From BOG-931 sp963761525 (GTDB lineage: Bacteria > Pseudomonadota > Alphaproteobacteria > Rhizobiales > Xanthobacteraceae): a stretch of DNA of 64,000 nucleotides. This document shows, in pieces, positions 49,785 through 60,011 of this stretch (position 1 is the first letter of the stretch; each line of letters starts with the position of its first letter). A model generated the notes under the pieces. That model searched no databases. It had not been told where the DNA came from and saw only the letters and a list, made by a program, of their open reading frames with translations. The translations under genes and the position numbers were made by a program. The stretch lies in contig CAVXHG010000002.1 of assembly GCA_963761525.1 (NCBI GenBank), positions 558,001 to 622,000 of the forward strand, in the 5' to 3' direction.

Positions 49785-51407
49785 CTACGCGCCTTCGTTC
49801 GGGTCGTGGTAAAGCTCGCCGACGATGCCGGTGACGCCGGGCGTTGCGGCTTGCAGATGATAGCGGCCGTCGCGGTCGCGGCCGAGCTTGCCGGCCTGGC
49901 GCAATTCGTCGAGCGCGCAGGCCACTTCGCGGCCGTCGCTCGAACCGAGCGATTCGACGATGTCGGCATAGAACATCGGCGACGAGCTGAGCGCCTGCTC
50001 GACGTTCTGATAGCGCGCCGGGCCTTTGAACACCTTGGCGGCGCAGCGCATCATCGGCACCTGGCCGTCGCGGCCGAACGGCTTGGTGCAGTCGAAGCCG
50101 GATTTGGCGCCGGTTTTCCGCCCATTGAGCGATGGATCCATGGTCATGCCGAGGATGCCTTGCAGGATCACCATGTCCTGGTCGGCCTGGAAGCGCGTGC
50201 CCATCGCCCAATCGACCTGGCGGTCGTCGTGGATGTCGATGTCCTCGTCGAACACGTAGACGTGCTTGAGGCGCATGATGCCGCCGAACAACGCGGCGAT
50301 CGCCTGCTTGGCCTCGCCATAGCTGCGCTGCTTGATCGAGACCCGCAGCGTGTTGGCGCCGCCGGAGACCGAGCGCAGATAGACCGCGACCGGTTCACGC
50401 ACCGCCGCTTTCAGAATTTTCATGGCGTCGGCTTCGACGCGCATCGACGAGATATTGGCGCTGTCGGACTGGTCGAGCACGAAAGCCGAGCCGTGCAAGC
50501 AGCGTGTGATGCAGCACATCGCTCCGCATGGTGATCGCGGTGCAATGGAACACCGGGTCCATGTGGATCGCGCCGTAATAGCCCATGTATTCGCCGTACG
50601 GGCCCTTCCGGCTCGACATAGCCGCGCTCGTCGAGATAACCCTCAAGCGTCATCTCGGCGTCGGCCGGGACGAGGATGTCGTTGGTCAGGCTTTTGACCA
50701 CCGGCGCCGGCTGGCCGCGAAAGCTTGCCACCAGTGCCAGCTCGTCGCCGGGCTTCCGCGTGGTCGCTGCGAAGAAGTCGAGAGGATGGACGCCGACCGT
50801 GAACGTAATCGGCAGCCGCTGCTTTTGCGCCACGCAGGCGGTATAGATGCGCTTGAGGTCAGACGGCGCAGTGACATTGGTGCCGCATTCGGTGCGGTTG
50901 CGCAGGCTCAGCCGGCGGCTACCGACATTGCGGCGGCCGGTCGCCGGATCGATCGTGTAATCGATCGCGGCGCTGCAATAGCAGGAACCGTCGAGCGCGT
51001 GTTGCGGATGGAATGGCAGCCGGGTCAGATCGACGTCCTTGCCGGTGATCTTGATCTCGTGCACCGGCGCGTCGCCGGACGGCACCTCGACCAGCGGCTG
51101 CGGATTGGCGAGCCGCCGGAAATATTCCTCGTAGAGCTTGTCTTCGCTGGTTTCGAAAGCGGCGGCGAGACGTTTGCGGTTGCCCGCGGTCTTGGCGACC
51201 ATCTCGACCTGTTCGGGGCCGGCTTTCTTGAACAGGATCGCCTTGTCGGTTTGCTCGATGATTGGGCTCAGGCCCGTCAGCGGGATTGGCTTGTCGTGGA
51301 TTTCGACTTCGCCGATCTGGATCAGGCGGTCGACGAAATTGCGCAGGCGGTATTTGTCGAAATCGAGGCTCGCGGCGGCGCTGCGGGCGGATGGCGGCTT
51401 GGGTCAT
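49785..51407 (-). CDS. UbiD-family (prFMN-type) decarboxylase, three frameshifts
   Basis: 539 residues from ATG 51407, GAGAG upstream, with extra bases near 51383, 50608 and 50496 removed. Start MTQAAIRP, then SLDFDKYRLRNFVDRLIQIG, IGEVEIHDKPI-type N terminus. The central body has LDGSCYCSAAIDYTIDPATG, RNVGSRRLSL, FTVGVHPLDFFAATTRKPGD. The C-terminal part has HGSAFVLDQSDSANIS, KHVYVFDEDIDIHDDRQVDW and GILGMTMDPSLNG. These are UbiD family blocks; enzymes use prenylated flavin to (de)carboxylate aromatic or unsaturated acids. The flavin-prenylating UbiX is not in the window. It stands alone, convergent with the giant gene, so the substrate is undetermined. Confidence 0.85.
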
Positions 51408-51497
51408 TGGGGCTCTCTCTGATTTTGCCGCAATGACACCAAGTGCCGGCGCTTTAGTCAATCGGCGCCGGCCGGAATAGCAGAGATATGACGAAGC

Positions 51498-52184
51498 TTA
51501 TTGGCCCCAGCCGAAGCGGTAGTTCACGCCGGCGCGCACGACATTGTCATGCATGGAGACGTTGTCGGTCGGGGCGCCGCCGCAGTTCGCGCCGCAATTG
51601 AAGCTGCCGAGATCAACGTGAAGATATTCGGCTTTGGCAGTCCAGTTGCCCGGTAGCGCGAACTCGATGCCGCCGCCGACAGTCCAGCCGGCATTGGTGT
51701 CGCTGGCGCCCGCAAAGCCGGGAGTCGCGGCTCGGATATCGCCGACCGCAAGACCGCCCGTCACATAGGGCATGATACCGCCGAACGCGTAGCCGGCGCG
51801 GCCGCGCACGGTCGAGAGCCAGGTATCGCTGGTGCTGCAGCCCGCCGGGCAGTTCACCGAAGAGTTCGTGCCGTTCAGGTGCGCCCAGTCGACGTCGCCT
51901 TCGACGCCGAGCACGACGTTGTTCTGGAGTTGATAGTTGTAGCCTGCGGTGCCGCCGACCAGTCCGCCGGAAAGCCCGACGCGATCGGTGCTGGTGTCCC
52001 AATAGGAATGGCCCCAGCCGCCGCCGCCGTTAACGCCGAGGTAGAAGCCGCTCCAGTTATAGGCAGGGGCCATCTGGCGCGGGGGCGCTTTGTAGAGCGG
52101 CGCAACCGAAAGGTCTGCCGCACCGGCGCTTTGCGCCGCAGCCATCAGAAGAAACGCTACGCATCCGGCTACAAGTCTTTTCAT
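51498..52184 (-). CDS. Outer-membrane beta-barrel protein (Omp25/31-type)
   Basis: 228 residues from ATG 52184. The signal peptide is MKRLVAGCVAFLLMAAAQSA, ending at AGAAD. The mature start (LSVAPLYKAPPRQMAPAYNW then SGFYLGVNGGGGWG) is the hallmark of alphaproteobacterial Omp25/31-like porins. Alternating strands follow, including GLVGGTAGYNYQLQNNVV and the terminal VRAGVNYRFGWGQ. Four Cys in NCPAGC and NCGANCGG suggest disulfides in outer loops. Usual family length. Expressed alone; a run of 13-base repeats lies 210 bases upstream. Confidence 0.88.
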   Translation of the reverse strand: MKRLVAGCVAFLLMAAAQSAGAADLSVAPLYKAPPRQMAPAYNWSGFYLGVNGGGGWGHSYWDTSTDRVGLSGGLVGGTAGYNYQLQNNVVLGVEGDVDWAHLNGTNSSVNCPAGCSTSDTWLSTVRGRAGYAFGGIMPYVTGGLAVGDIRAATPGFAGASDTNAGWTVGGGIEFALPGNWTAKAEYLHVDLGSFNCGANCGGAPTDNVSMHDNVVRAGVNYRFGWGQ

Positions 52185-52393
52185 TACGATGTTCCAGCCT
52201 CTCGAGCGTCGCCACCAGCGATACTTGCGCAAGATAGTTACTCCGGACTTACCCGATGCCCGGCTGTCGGCCCCACAGCGCACTTTATTGGCGAGCAAGG
52301 CAAAATTGGGCCGCAGACAGGGCGTCACTAGGGCCGGATCCGATCCAGTTCCATCCCAACGCCGGGTTCCATTTCGGGTTCCGCGGTTCATTC

Positions 52394-52455
52394 CAAGTAG
52401 TTTGCCCAAGTAGTTTGCCCAAGCAGCTTGCCAATTTAACTTGCCAAGCAGCTTG
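52394..52455. repeat. 13-base tandem repeat, about 4.8 units
   Basis: Units: CAAGTAGTTTGCC twice (52394-52406, 52407-52419), CAAGCAGCTTGCC (52420-52432), AATTTAACTTGCC (52433-52445), then AAGCAGCTTG (52446-52455). The common end is CTTGCC or TTTGCC. It is located between the radical SAM stop and the upstream region of the Omp gene. A protein-binding or slippage-prone element is possible. Confidence 0.8.
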
Positions 52456-52472
52456 ATCGCCGGTTGTAAGCG

Positions 52473-53558
52473 TCAGGCGGCCGGGCGGCCGAGAAGCTTC
52501 AGGCCCATCTTGACCTTGTCGCCGATATTCTTCTGCGACAGGCACGTAAACAGGCAGAGCGTCTCGCAGGCGACGGTTTCCTTGCGCCGCTCGGTTCCTT
52601 CCTTGCCGTACCAGATTTCGCGCGCGGTCTGGGTGCGCACATTGCCGATCGGCGGGAAGTTCCAGCACATCTCGACACGGCCATCGGAGCGGATGAAGTA
52701 GTTACGCATGCCGATCCGGCACGGCATCGCTTCGCGCGGCGCCTTTTCGCGGCGGAAATGATTCGGCCACAGATTCAGCAGCAGTTCCGTATTGAGGATC
52801 GGCGCGCCGGCGCGCTTCATCTCCAGCAGACGATCCCTGACCTTGATCAGATCGTCGATGTCTTCCGGCCCGATCCAGAACTCGTCCTTGGCCTCGTCGG
52901 TGACTTGCTCGACCGGCTGGAAGTTGATGGCGTTAGCGCCGATGGTCCGCACCCAATCGACCATGTCGGGCAGCTTGCGGAAGTTCAGTTTATGAACCAC
53001 GGCCTTGATGATGATCGGAAAGTCGGCGCCATGTTTTGCCTTGGCCCGGTTCAGCGCCCGGATGCCGGCGACGATGTTGTCGAGCGAGCCTTCGACGCCG
53101 CGCGAATAATTGTGGATGTCGGCGTCACGCGAGTCGATCGAGATATTGATGTTGAACGGCTTGGCGGCGACGGTCCAGTCGACGACTTTTTCGTTACCGA
53201 AGGCGCCGCCATTGGTGGTGACACCCCATTTCAAGTCCCGCTCGCCGCAGAACGTGAGCAGATCGATGAAGCCCTTTTTGATGTACGGCTCGCCGCCGGA
53301 GAATTCGATGTGATAGTGGCCGATGAATTCTTTTAGATCGAGCAGCGCCTTCTTCCACTCATCGATCGACATTTCTTCGCGATAGTTTGGTCGGCGCCAG
53401 TAGTCGCAATAGCGGCATTTGTAGTTGCAGCGCTCGATCACTTCGCCATAGATCGAAACCGGCACTGTGACGTCGCGGCCGGTGCGCAGATAAATCTCTT
53501 CCGCCACAGCGTTGCGCACGTGATGCGTGCCGAGTCGGGTTAGCTCGATGATGTTCAA
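52473..53558 (-). CDS. Radical SAM protein with SPASM-like C-terminal cysteines
   Basis: 361 residues. The radical SAM cluster motif CNYKCRYC is at about residue 44, and FSGGEPY and TTNGG are supporting strands of the barrel. The C-terminal region has Cys in AMPCRIGMRN, EMCWNFPP and CETLCLFTC, resembling the auxiliary-cluster SPASM domain. Such enzymes modify peptides or small molecules through a 5'-deoxyadenosyl radical. No obvious precursor peptide lies alongside. An additional target gene elsewhere cannot be excluded. Confidence 0.85.
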   Translation of the reverse strand: MNIIELTRLGTHHVRNAVAEEIYLRTGRDVTVPVSIYGEVIERCNYKCRYCDYWRRPNYREEMSIDEWKKALLDLKEFIGHYHIEFSGGEPYIKKGFIDLLTFCGERDLKWGVTTNGGAFGNEKVVDWTVAAKPFNINISIDSRDADIHNYSRGVEGSLDNIVAGIRALNRAKAKHGADFPIIIKAVVHKLNFRKLPDMVDWVRTIGANAINFQPVEQVTDEAKDEFWIGPEDIDDLIKVRDRLLEMKRAGAPILNTELLLNLWPNHFRREKAPREAMPCRIGMRNYFIRSDGRVEMCWNFPPIGNVRTQTAREIWYGKEGTERRKETVACETLCLFTCLSQKNIGDKVKMGLKLLGRPAA

Positions 53559-53762
53559 AACCGGCCTCCGGAGCCAAACCGTACAGAAGTGGCTAGCAAT
53601 GCCACACGCGGCAAGGTTGACGAAATTGTTCCGGTTTTAAACGTTAATTCGTATGCTTACCGTTACGCCAAGCCGATAAACCTCGTTAACAAGACAGCTT
53701 GCGGAAATGCCGGGCGGTGCGCCCGGCGCGGCGCAAAGCCCGTCAATACGGAGGAAATGCGA

Positions 53763-54924
53763 CTAGGCGTAAGTCTTCAGCACGTGCCGGGCGATAACCA
53801 TTTTCATCACTTCGGTCGCGCCCTCGGTGATGCGGAAGCTGCGCCGTTGCCGCCAGAATTTTTCGATCGGCAGGTCTGTGGTTAACGCGATGCCGCCGTG
53901 GATCTGCATGCACATGTCGGCGGCCTTGAACGCCATCTCGTCGCAAAAATATTTGCAGACATAGGCGTCCTCGCGGGCGTCCTCGCCTTTGTCGAGCCGT
54001 GTCGCGGCCTTGTAGACCAGCAGGCGGCCGGCTTGCAGCTCGACATACATGTCGGCGAGCATCCACTGGATCGACTGCCGGTCGGCAAGCGGCCGGCCGA
54101 AGGTCGCGCGCTGTTTGGCATACGATGTCGCAAGTTCCAGGCATCGCTCGGTGACGCCGAGCGCGCTCGCGCCATGGCGCACGCGGCCGGCATTGAGCCA
54201 TTGCTGGGCGTGACCGAAGCCGTCGCCTTCCTTGCCGACTAGGTGACTGACCGGGACACGCACGTTTTCCAGTACGATCTCCCAGGGCTCGTCGCCCATC
54301 ATGGTCTTGTATTGCGTCGTCAGCTTCACGCCGGGCGTATTCATGTCGACGATGAAGCAGGAAATGCCGCCGTGCGAGCCCTTGGCGCGATCGGTCGCCG
54401 CCATGAGCTGCATGAAGTCGGCATCGTCGGCGTGGGAGATGAAACGCTTGACGCCATTGATGACGTAGTGGTCGCCGTCGCGTACCGCGACCGTGCGCAT
54501 GCCGCCCGGGTCCGATCCGGCGTCGGGCTCGGTCTGCGCAAAGCAGGCTTTCTTCTCGCCGCGCAATGAAGGCAGTAGATATTTCTCCTTCATTTCGCCG
54601 GTGAGTGCATAGAGGATCGCGCGCACGCTCGGCCCGGCGATGCCGCCATAGCCGCGCGCCGGCAGCGCCACGGAACGCGACAACTCGGTCTCCACGATCG
54701 AGCGCGCCAGCACCGAAAAGCCGGCGCCGCCATATTCCTCCGGGATATCCATCTTCCAGAAGCCGAGGTCTTTGGCGCGCTTCGAGAATTTCTCGTAAAA
54801 TTCCGGCTTGAGCTTCTCGGTGTCGGTCGAGGCGATCTTTTCGACCGGAATCATCTCGGTATCGACAAAACGCCGCAGTGCTCTGTTGAAACATGCGCAG
54901 CTCTTCCGGAAGCTCGAAATCCAT
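53763..54924 (-). CDS. Acyl-CoA dehydrogenase, frameshifted near its start
   Basis: 386 residues. ATG 54924 gives MDFELPEELRMFQ; removal of one base near 54885 joins RALRRFVDTEMIPVEKIA. Flavin/substrate blocks: GFSVLARSIVETELSRSVAL, CFAQTEPDAGSDPGGMRTVA, VINGVKRFISHADDADFM. C-terminal helices: AQQWLNAGRVRHGASALG, ATFGRPLADRQSIQWMLAD, QIHGGIALTTDLPIEKFWR. The GIALTTD stretch replaces the usual GG.G catalytic region pattern closely. It dehydrogenates an acyl-CoA to the enoyl-CoA. It lies immediately downstream of an acyl-CoA synthetase gene on the same strand, an activation-then-oxidation pair. Confidence 0.87.
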
Positions 54925-54993
54925 CACGCGTTCTCCAGATCCCTTTTGTCTTGGGTTCGGTCTTGTCCGAACACTAACGTACGTTGTCCGCAA

Positions 54994-57080
54994 TCACGGT
55001 TTGGTCCAGGCGACGCGCACGTCGACGGCGACGGCGCCGTTGGGACGCACGATCAGCGGATTGATTTCGATCTCTTCAATACGCGCGCGGTGATCGAGAT
55101 AGAAGCGGCCCAATGCCATGGCCGCGGTTTCAAGCGCCTTGCGGTCGGCCGGAGGCTTGCCGCGATAGCCGGCGAGCAGACGGTCGACCTTGAGGCCGTC
55201 GATCATTGCGCTGACGTCGGCTGCGCGAACCGGCAGGAGCCGCATCGCGGCATCGCGCACCAACTCGACCAGAATGCCGCCGGAGCCAATGAGCAGCATC
55301 GGACCATAGAGCGGATCGGATTGCGCACCGACAATCGTCTCGATGCCGGAAACCATCTCCTGCACCAGGAAACCGTCGATCTTCGCGTTCGGATAGGCCG
55401 CGCGCGCAGCTTTCGCCAATGTATCGGCCGCGGTCAGTACCGCTTGCTTGTCGGCCAGATTGAGAATGACGCCGCCAGCTTCGGTTTTATGCACGATGTC
55501 CGCCGAGCGGATCTTCAGCGCGACAGGAAAGCCGATGGCCGCCGCGGCATCTGCGGCCCCTTCAGCAGTCGGTCACCTCGCGGCTTTGCGGCAGGGTGAT
55601 TCCGTAACGTTGCAATGTGGTGTCGAGCGTCGCCGGCTGCAGATCGCTCGGTGGCGGAGCGCCCGGTATCTCGGGTGCGCGTCCGGCGCGCTGCGCGTGG
55701 AACCACAGGCCGTTGAGCGCGCGCAGTGTCGGCTCGAGGCCCTGGAGAAACGGAAATTGTGCGGTGGTCCTGAATCGCCAATGCGTCTTCGTTGACCTGG
55801 TGGATCATGCGCGAGAAGGCGATGACGGGCTTATCGGTCAATGTCAGCAGTTTTGGCAGTTCATGCGCGTCGGCCCACATGCCGCCCTTGCCGGGCTGCG
55901 GCGCCGACCACGCGACAATATCGACGTTGGGATCGCGCGCCACGATCGCGCATTGGTCCATCGCCGCTTTCAATGTCGACGGAATGCCGGTGTCGAGCGG
56001 ATTTTTCGGCGAGATGCCTTCCTGCATGTGCGGCATCAGCGCCTCGTGGGTGGCCGGAGCGAAGTCCGGAACCACGGCGCCTTCCGCTTCCGCATAATCG
56101 TAGAGCAGATCGACGGTGCCGCCGGAATTGGTGATGAACCCGATGCGCGGCCCTTTCGGCCGGCGTCCGCACTGGAAGGCGAGTGCCGTTTCCAAAAGGT
56201 CATCCAGCGAGCGGCAATTGACGATGCCGTAGCGTTCGCACATCGCGAGATAGCCGGCGTAGTCGCCGCCGATTGCGCCGGTGTGGGATTGCGCCGCGTT
56301 GCGCGATTTTTGAGTGGCGCCTGTCTTGATCGCGAGCACCGGTTTGCCGGCTTCGAGGGCACGGCCGGCTGCGCGCAGAAACGCCTGCGGCCGTCGCAGG
56401 CCTTCGATGAAAAGCACGATCTGTTTGGTGTGCGGATCGTCCACCGCGAAATTGAGATAATCGGCGAGATCGAGATCGGCCTCGTTGCCGGAGGAAACGC
56501 AATAGGTAAATCCAGGCCGCGATCGGCAGCCGCTTTCATCCAGAACTGCAGGATGCCGCCGGATTGAAACAGCACGGCGACCGAGCCCGTCGGGTAGCTA
56601 CACAACTCGGCGTTGGGGTAGGCGAACAGTTTTTCACGGATAACTGAATGTGCCCATGCAATTGGGCCCGCAGGCGCGCAGCTTGCTGGTGGCGAAAAAA
56701 TTCTTCAGCCATACGCCGCGTTCTTTGAAGTCTTCGCCTTCTCCGTCGCCGACGTTCGCGGCGTAGATCGTTGCCGATTTCACGCCCGCCGCTTCGGCAT
56801 CGGTAAGCACGCCGCCGACATGGACCGCCGGCACGATAATCATCGCAAGATCGACCGGCTGGCCGATATCGCGCAGCGATTTATAGCAGCGCTGGCCGTA
56901 GACTTTTTCCTGGCGCGGATTGACCAGAAAAATCTGGCCCTGATATCCGAAATCCCGCAGGTTGGCGTAAATCCGGCTCGGCCACGGCGCCCGATCCGAA
57001 GCGCCAACGATCGCTACCGACTTGGCGCTCAACATACTTGCCGGCGAACGCAACTCACTATCACTAATCGACACGCTCAC
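54994..57080 (-). CDS. ADP-forming acyl-CoA synthetase (acetate-CoA ligase type), four frameshifts
   Basis: 694 residues once extra bases near 56639, 55763 and 55567 are removed and one base is restored near 56513. CoA-binding domain: ASMLSAKSVAIVGASDRAPW, GYQGQIFLVNPRQEKVYGQR. Middle ligase domain: GSVAVLFQSGGILQFW, TGATQKSRNAAQSHTGAIGG (the phospho-His loop), GFITNSGGTVDLLYDYAEAE. C-terminal ATP-grasp: GFPVALKIRSADIVHKTEAG, MLLIGSGGILVEL, IEEIEINPLIVRPNG. The enzyme makes acyl-CoA with ATP going to ADP. It precedes the acyl-CoA dehydrogenase; together they could activate and oxidise a carboxylate. Opposite the TPP-enzyme gene. Confidence 0.83.
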
Positions 57081-57185
57081 TCCCCGATGCCCATCTTGAA
57101 CCTCGGACTGACTGGTATCGTATTTCGATGCGGGCGGCTATGCTCGCGGCGGCGGCAGCGGTTGCGTGAATGGAGTAGCTAGCGG

Positions 57186-58955
57186 ATGCGTCTCGACCAA
57201 TTGGAAGGCAGCCCGGACAGCCGCGTCGCCTGGGGCAGCGATATCGCCGCGCAAATGCTGCGGCGTTTCGGCATCCGCTATATCAGCCTCAACCCCGGCG
57301 CGAGCTACCGCGGTTTCCACGACAGCCTCGTCAATCATCTCGGGAATAAGGATCCGGGAATTATTCTTTGCATGCACGAGGACCATTCAGTGGCGATCGC
57401 GCACGGCTACGCCAAGGCGACCGGCGAGCCGATGGCCTGTGTGCTGCATTCCAACGTGGGTTTGCTTCACGGCATGATGGGTTTGTTCAACGCCTGGTGT
57501 GACCGCGTGCCGATGTTCGTGCTGGGTGCGACCGGACCTGTGGCGGCGGAAAAGCGCCGTCCGTGGATCGATTGGATCCATACCTCGCGCGATCAAGGCG
57601 CTTATATCCGCTCCATCATAAAATGGGACGACCAGCCCACGTCGCCTGACGCGCTGGTTGAATCGATGATGCGCGCCAATATGCTAACCCGCTCCGCGCC
57701 GACCGCGCCGGTCTATATCTGCCTCGACGCCGGCTTTCAGGAACAGAAGCTCGACAAGGAGCCGGAATGGCTGGACGTGGCGCGCTTTAAGCCGCCAGCG
57801 CCGCCGCGGCCGTCCCTGGAATCCATCAATGAAGCCGTGACGTTGCTCAGCAATGCCAAGCGGCCGGTGATGATGCTCGGCCGTGGCTCACGCAAGGACC
57901 AATTCTGGACGCCACGGATCAAGCTCGCCGAACGGCTCGGGGCCTGTGTCGTGACCGATCTCAAGCAGGGTGCGGTCTTCCCGACTGATCATCCAGCGCA
58001 CTACTGCGCCCCGTTCAACGTGCTGGGTAAGGATGCGCGCGAGCTGTTATGCGAAGCTGACGTTATCCTCGCGCTGGATTGGGTTGATCTCGGCGGCGCA
58101 CTGCGTCAGGCGAAAGCCGTCGGCGACGTTGGCGCAAAGATCATCGCCTGTTCGCTCGATCAGACCCTGCATACCGGCGCCAATATGGAATATCAGTCGC
58201 TGCCGCCCGTGGATGTGGCGATGGCATCGACCACGGATGTCGTCGTTGCCGAGCTGAACGAAGCGCTGGGCAAGGACAGCAAGAGTCCGTGGAAGGTCAA
58301 GGTGCCGGCGAAGGCTAAAGCGGCGAACGGCGCTGCGATCAGCATGGAGCAGGTCGCAACCACACTGCGCGAGCAGTTCAACGATCCCGAGAATGTGACG
58401 TTTTGCACGCTCGGCCGCGGCTGGCCGTTCGATCTGTGGCCGTTGCAGAACGGCATGTCCTATCTGGGCAAGGACGGCGGCGGTGGATTGGGCTCTGGGC
58501 CCGGTCTGTCGGTCGGGTCGGCGCTGGCGCTACAGGATCAGGGCCGTCACGCAATCTCGATGCTCGGCGACGGCGATTTCTGCATGGGGGCGACTGCGAT
58601 CTGGAGCGCCGCTCATCACCGCATTCCGCTTCTGGTGCTGGTCAACAACAATCGTTCCTACTTCAACGATGAACTGCACCAGGAGAACGTAGCCCGCACC
58701 CGCGGACGGGAAGTGAAGAACCGCTGGATCGGGCTGCGGCTCGAAGACCCGACGCCGAATATCGCCAAGCTTGCCGAAGCGCAGGGTGCGGTTGGCATCG
58801 GTCCGGTGACCAAGCCGGAAGACGTCGCGCCGGCCATTGCCCGTGGCGTCGATGTGCTCAAGAAGGGCGGCGTCTGCGTGATCGACCTGCATATCGATCC
58901 CCCGTCAGAACGTCAGGCCAGCCACGCGCTCGGTCACCGCGCGACGGGAGACTGA
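57186..58955 (+). CDS. Thiamine-diphosphate-dependent enzyme (acetolactate synthase/benzoylformate decarboxylase-like)
   Basis: 589 residues with the three TPP-enzyme domains. The pyrimidine-binding N-terminal domain has the essential Glu in CMHEDHSVAIAHGYAKATG. The middle domain begins near RPVMMLGRGSRKDQFW. The pyrophosphate-binding domain carries MLGDGDFCMGA and, after the usual gap, VNNNRSYFND (the GDG...NN motif). The family performs decarboxylation or carboligation of 2-oxo acids; some members are oxalyl-CoA or sulfoacetaldehyde enzymes. It is divergent from the acyl-CoA synthetase gene. The exact substrate is unknown. Intact and without frame breaks. Confidence 0.88.
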   Translation: MRLDQLEGSPDSRVAWGSDIAAQMLRRFGIRYISLNPGASYRGFHDSLVNHLGNKDPGIILCMHEDHSVAIAHGYAKATGEPMACVLHSNVGLLHGMMGLFNAWCDRVPMFVLGATGPVAAEKRRPWIDWIHTSRDQGAYIRSIIKWDDQPTSPDALVESMMRANMLTRSAPTAPVYICLDAGFQEQKLDKEPEWLDVARFKPPAPPRPSLESINEAVTLLSNAKRPVMMLGRGSRKDQFWTPRIKLAERLGACVVTDLKQGAVFPTDHPAHYCAPFNVLGKDARELLCEADVILALDWVDLGGALRQAKAVGDVGAKIIACSLDQTLHTGANMEYQSLPPVDVAMASTTDVVVAELNEALGKDSKSPWKVKVPAKAKAANGAAISMEQVATTLREQFNDPENVTFCTLGRGWPFDLWPLQNGMSYLGKDGGGGLGSGPGLSVGSALALQDQGRHAISMLGDGDFCMGATAIWSAAHHRIPLLVLVNNNRSYFNDELHQENVARTRGREVKNRWIGLRLEDPTPNIAKLAEAQGAVGIGPVTKPEDVAPAIARGVDVLKKGGVCVIDLHIDPPSERQASHALGHRATGD

Positions 58956-58972
58956 GGCGTTTATTTCCGCCC

Positions 58973-58992
58973 ATTCCCGCGCCCGCGGGAAT
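58973..58992. repeat. Palindromic intergenic repeat
   Basis: ATTCCCGC-gccc-GCGGGAAT, followed by CCAG, just after the TPP-enzyme stop. It is related to the element at 49701-49716. GGGTCCCCGCCTTCGCGGCGACGGG at about 59027-59050 (given here only as a GTCCCCGCC/GGCGACGGG-like hairpin) may be a second part. Confidence 0.65.
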
Positions 58993-59080
58993 CCAGAGGA
59001 CAGCATGGACGATCAGGGTTGCATTGGGTCCCCGCCTTCGCGGCGACGGGCGATATCAGGCCGTAAATGACTTGGCTAGA

Positions 59081-59990
59081 ATGACTTGGCTTTTTTTCGC
59101 GTTCTCCGGCCCGGTGCTGTGGGCCATCTCGGTGCATTTCGACAAGTATCTTGTCGAGCGTTTCTTCAAGGAGACCAACGTCGCCGTGCTTTTGCTGTTC
59201 ACGGCGTTCATCGGCGTCCTGATGCTGCCGTTCATCTGGTACTTCGAGCCGGCAGTCCTTCATCACGATCCTGGCAGCATCGCGCTGATGACGCTGTCCG
59301 GAATCCTCTATCTCAGCGCCATGCTGCTGTACTTGAAATCGCTGCAGGGTGAAGAAGCCTCGGTCGTTGCGCCGTTCTTTCAAGCTGGCCCATTATTCGG
59401 TTACGTACTGGCGTACCTTGTCCTTGGCGAAACACTGACGCCGCGGCAAATGGCGGGCGGCACGCTCATCATCATCGGCACGCTGTTCGTGTCGCTGCGC
59501 TTCGGCCAGAATGCCAAAAGATTTCAAAGCGCGGCTTGCGGCGCAGATGCTGACTTGCGGTTTCATCATGGCGTTGAGCGGACTGATTTTCAAAGCCTAC
59601 GCATTGAAGGTCGAGTTCTGGACCACGATATTCTGGATGTTTGTCGGCGAGGCCATTGTCGGCGTGGCGCTTCTCCTGATCACGCCTTATCGTCGTCAGT
59701 TCATGGCATTGCTGCGCGAGAACACGGTGGCGCTATTGTCGATTAATGGATCGAACGAAGTAATCAATCTCAGCGGTAGCCTTGGCAATCGCTACGCCTT
59801 GCTGTTCGCGCCATTAAGTATCGTGCAGGCGATCGGCTCCACGACGACTCTGTTTGTTTTTGCTTTCGGAGTTCTGCTCAGTCTTTTCTTTCCGAAGCTG
59901 AGCCGCGAGGACTTGTCGGCCCGGGAGTTGGTGCAGAAAGGCGTCGCGGCGGTGCTGGTCGCCATCGGTGTGACGTTAGTGACAAGATAA
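59081..59990 (+). CDS. EamA/DMT-family transporter, frameshifted
   Basis: 302 residues once one extra A in the A-run near 59520 is removed. Two repeated five-helix halves: the first from MTWLFFAFSGPVLWAISVHF to GGTLIIIGTLFVSLRFG, the second from MLTCGFIMALSGLIFKAYAL to AAVLVAIGVTLVTR. Each half ends in a typical EamA helix. Start ATG 59081; a 14-base duplication (ATGACTTGGCTAGA / ATGACTTGGCTTTT) creates a decoy ATG at 59067 that stops after four codons. Probable exporter of a small metabolite or amino acid; direction and substrate are unknown. Confidence 0.8.
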
Positions 59991-60011
59991 AGCGAAGAAA
60001 CGGATAGCGTG

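Noticed and set aside
52394..52455. CRISPR array
   Set aside because: Repeat unit is only 13 bases with no spacers; a simple tandem repeat.
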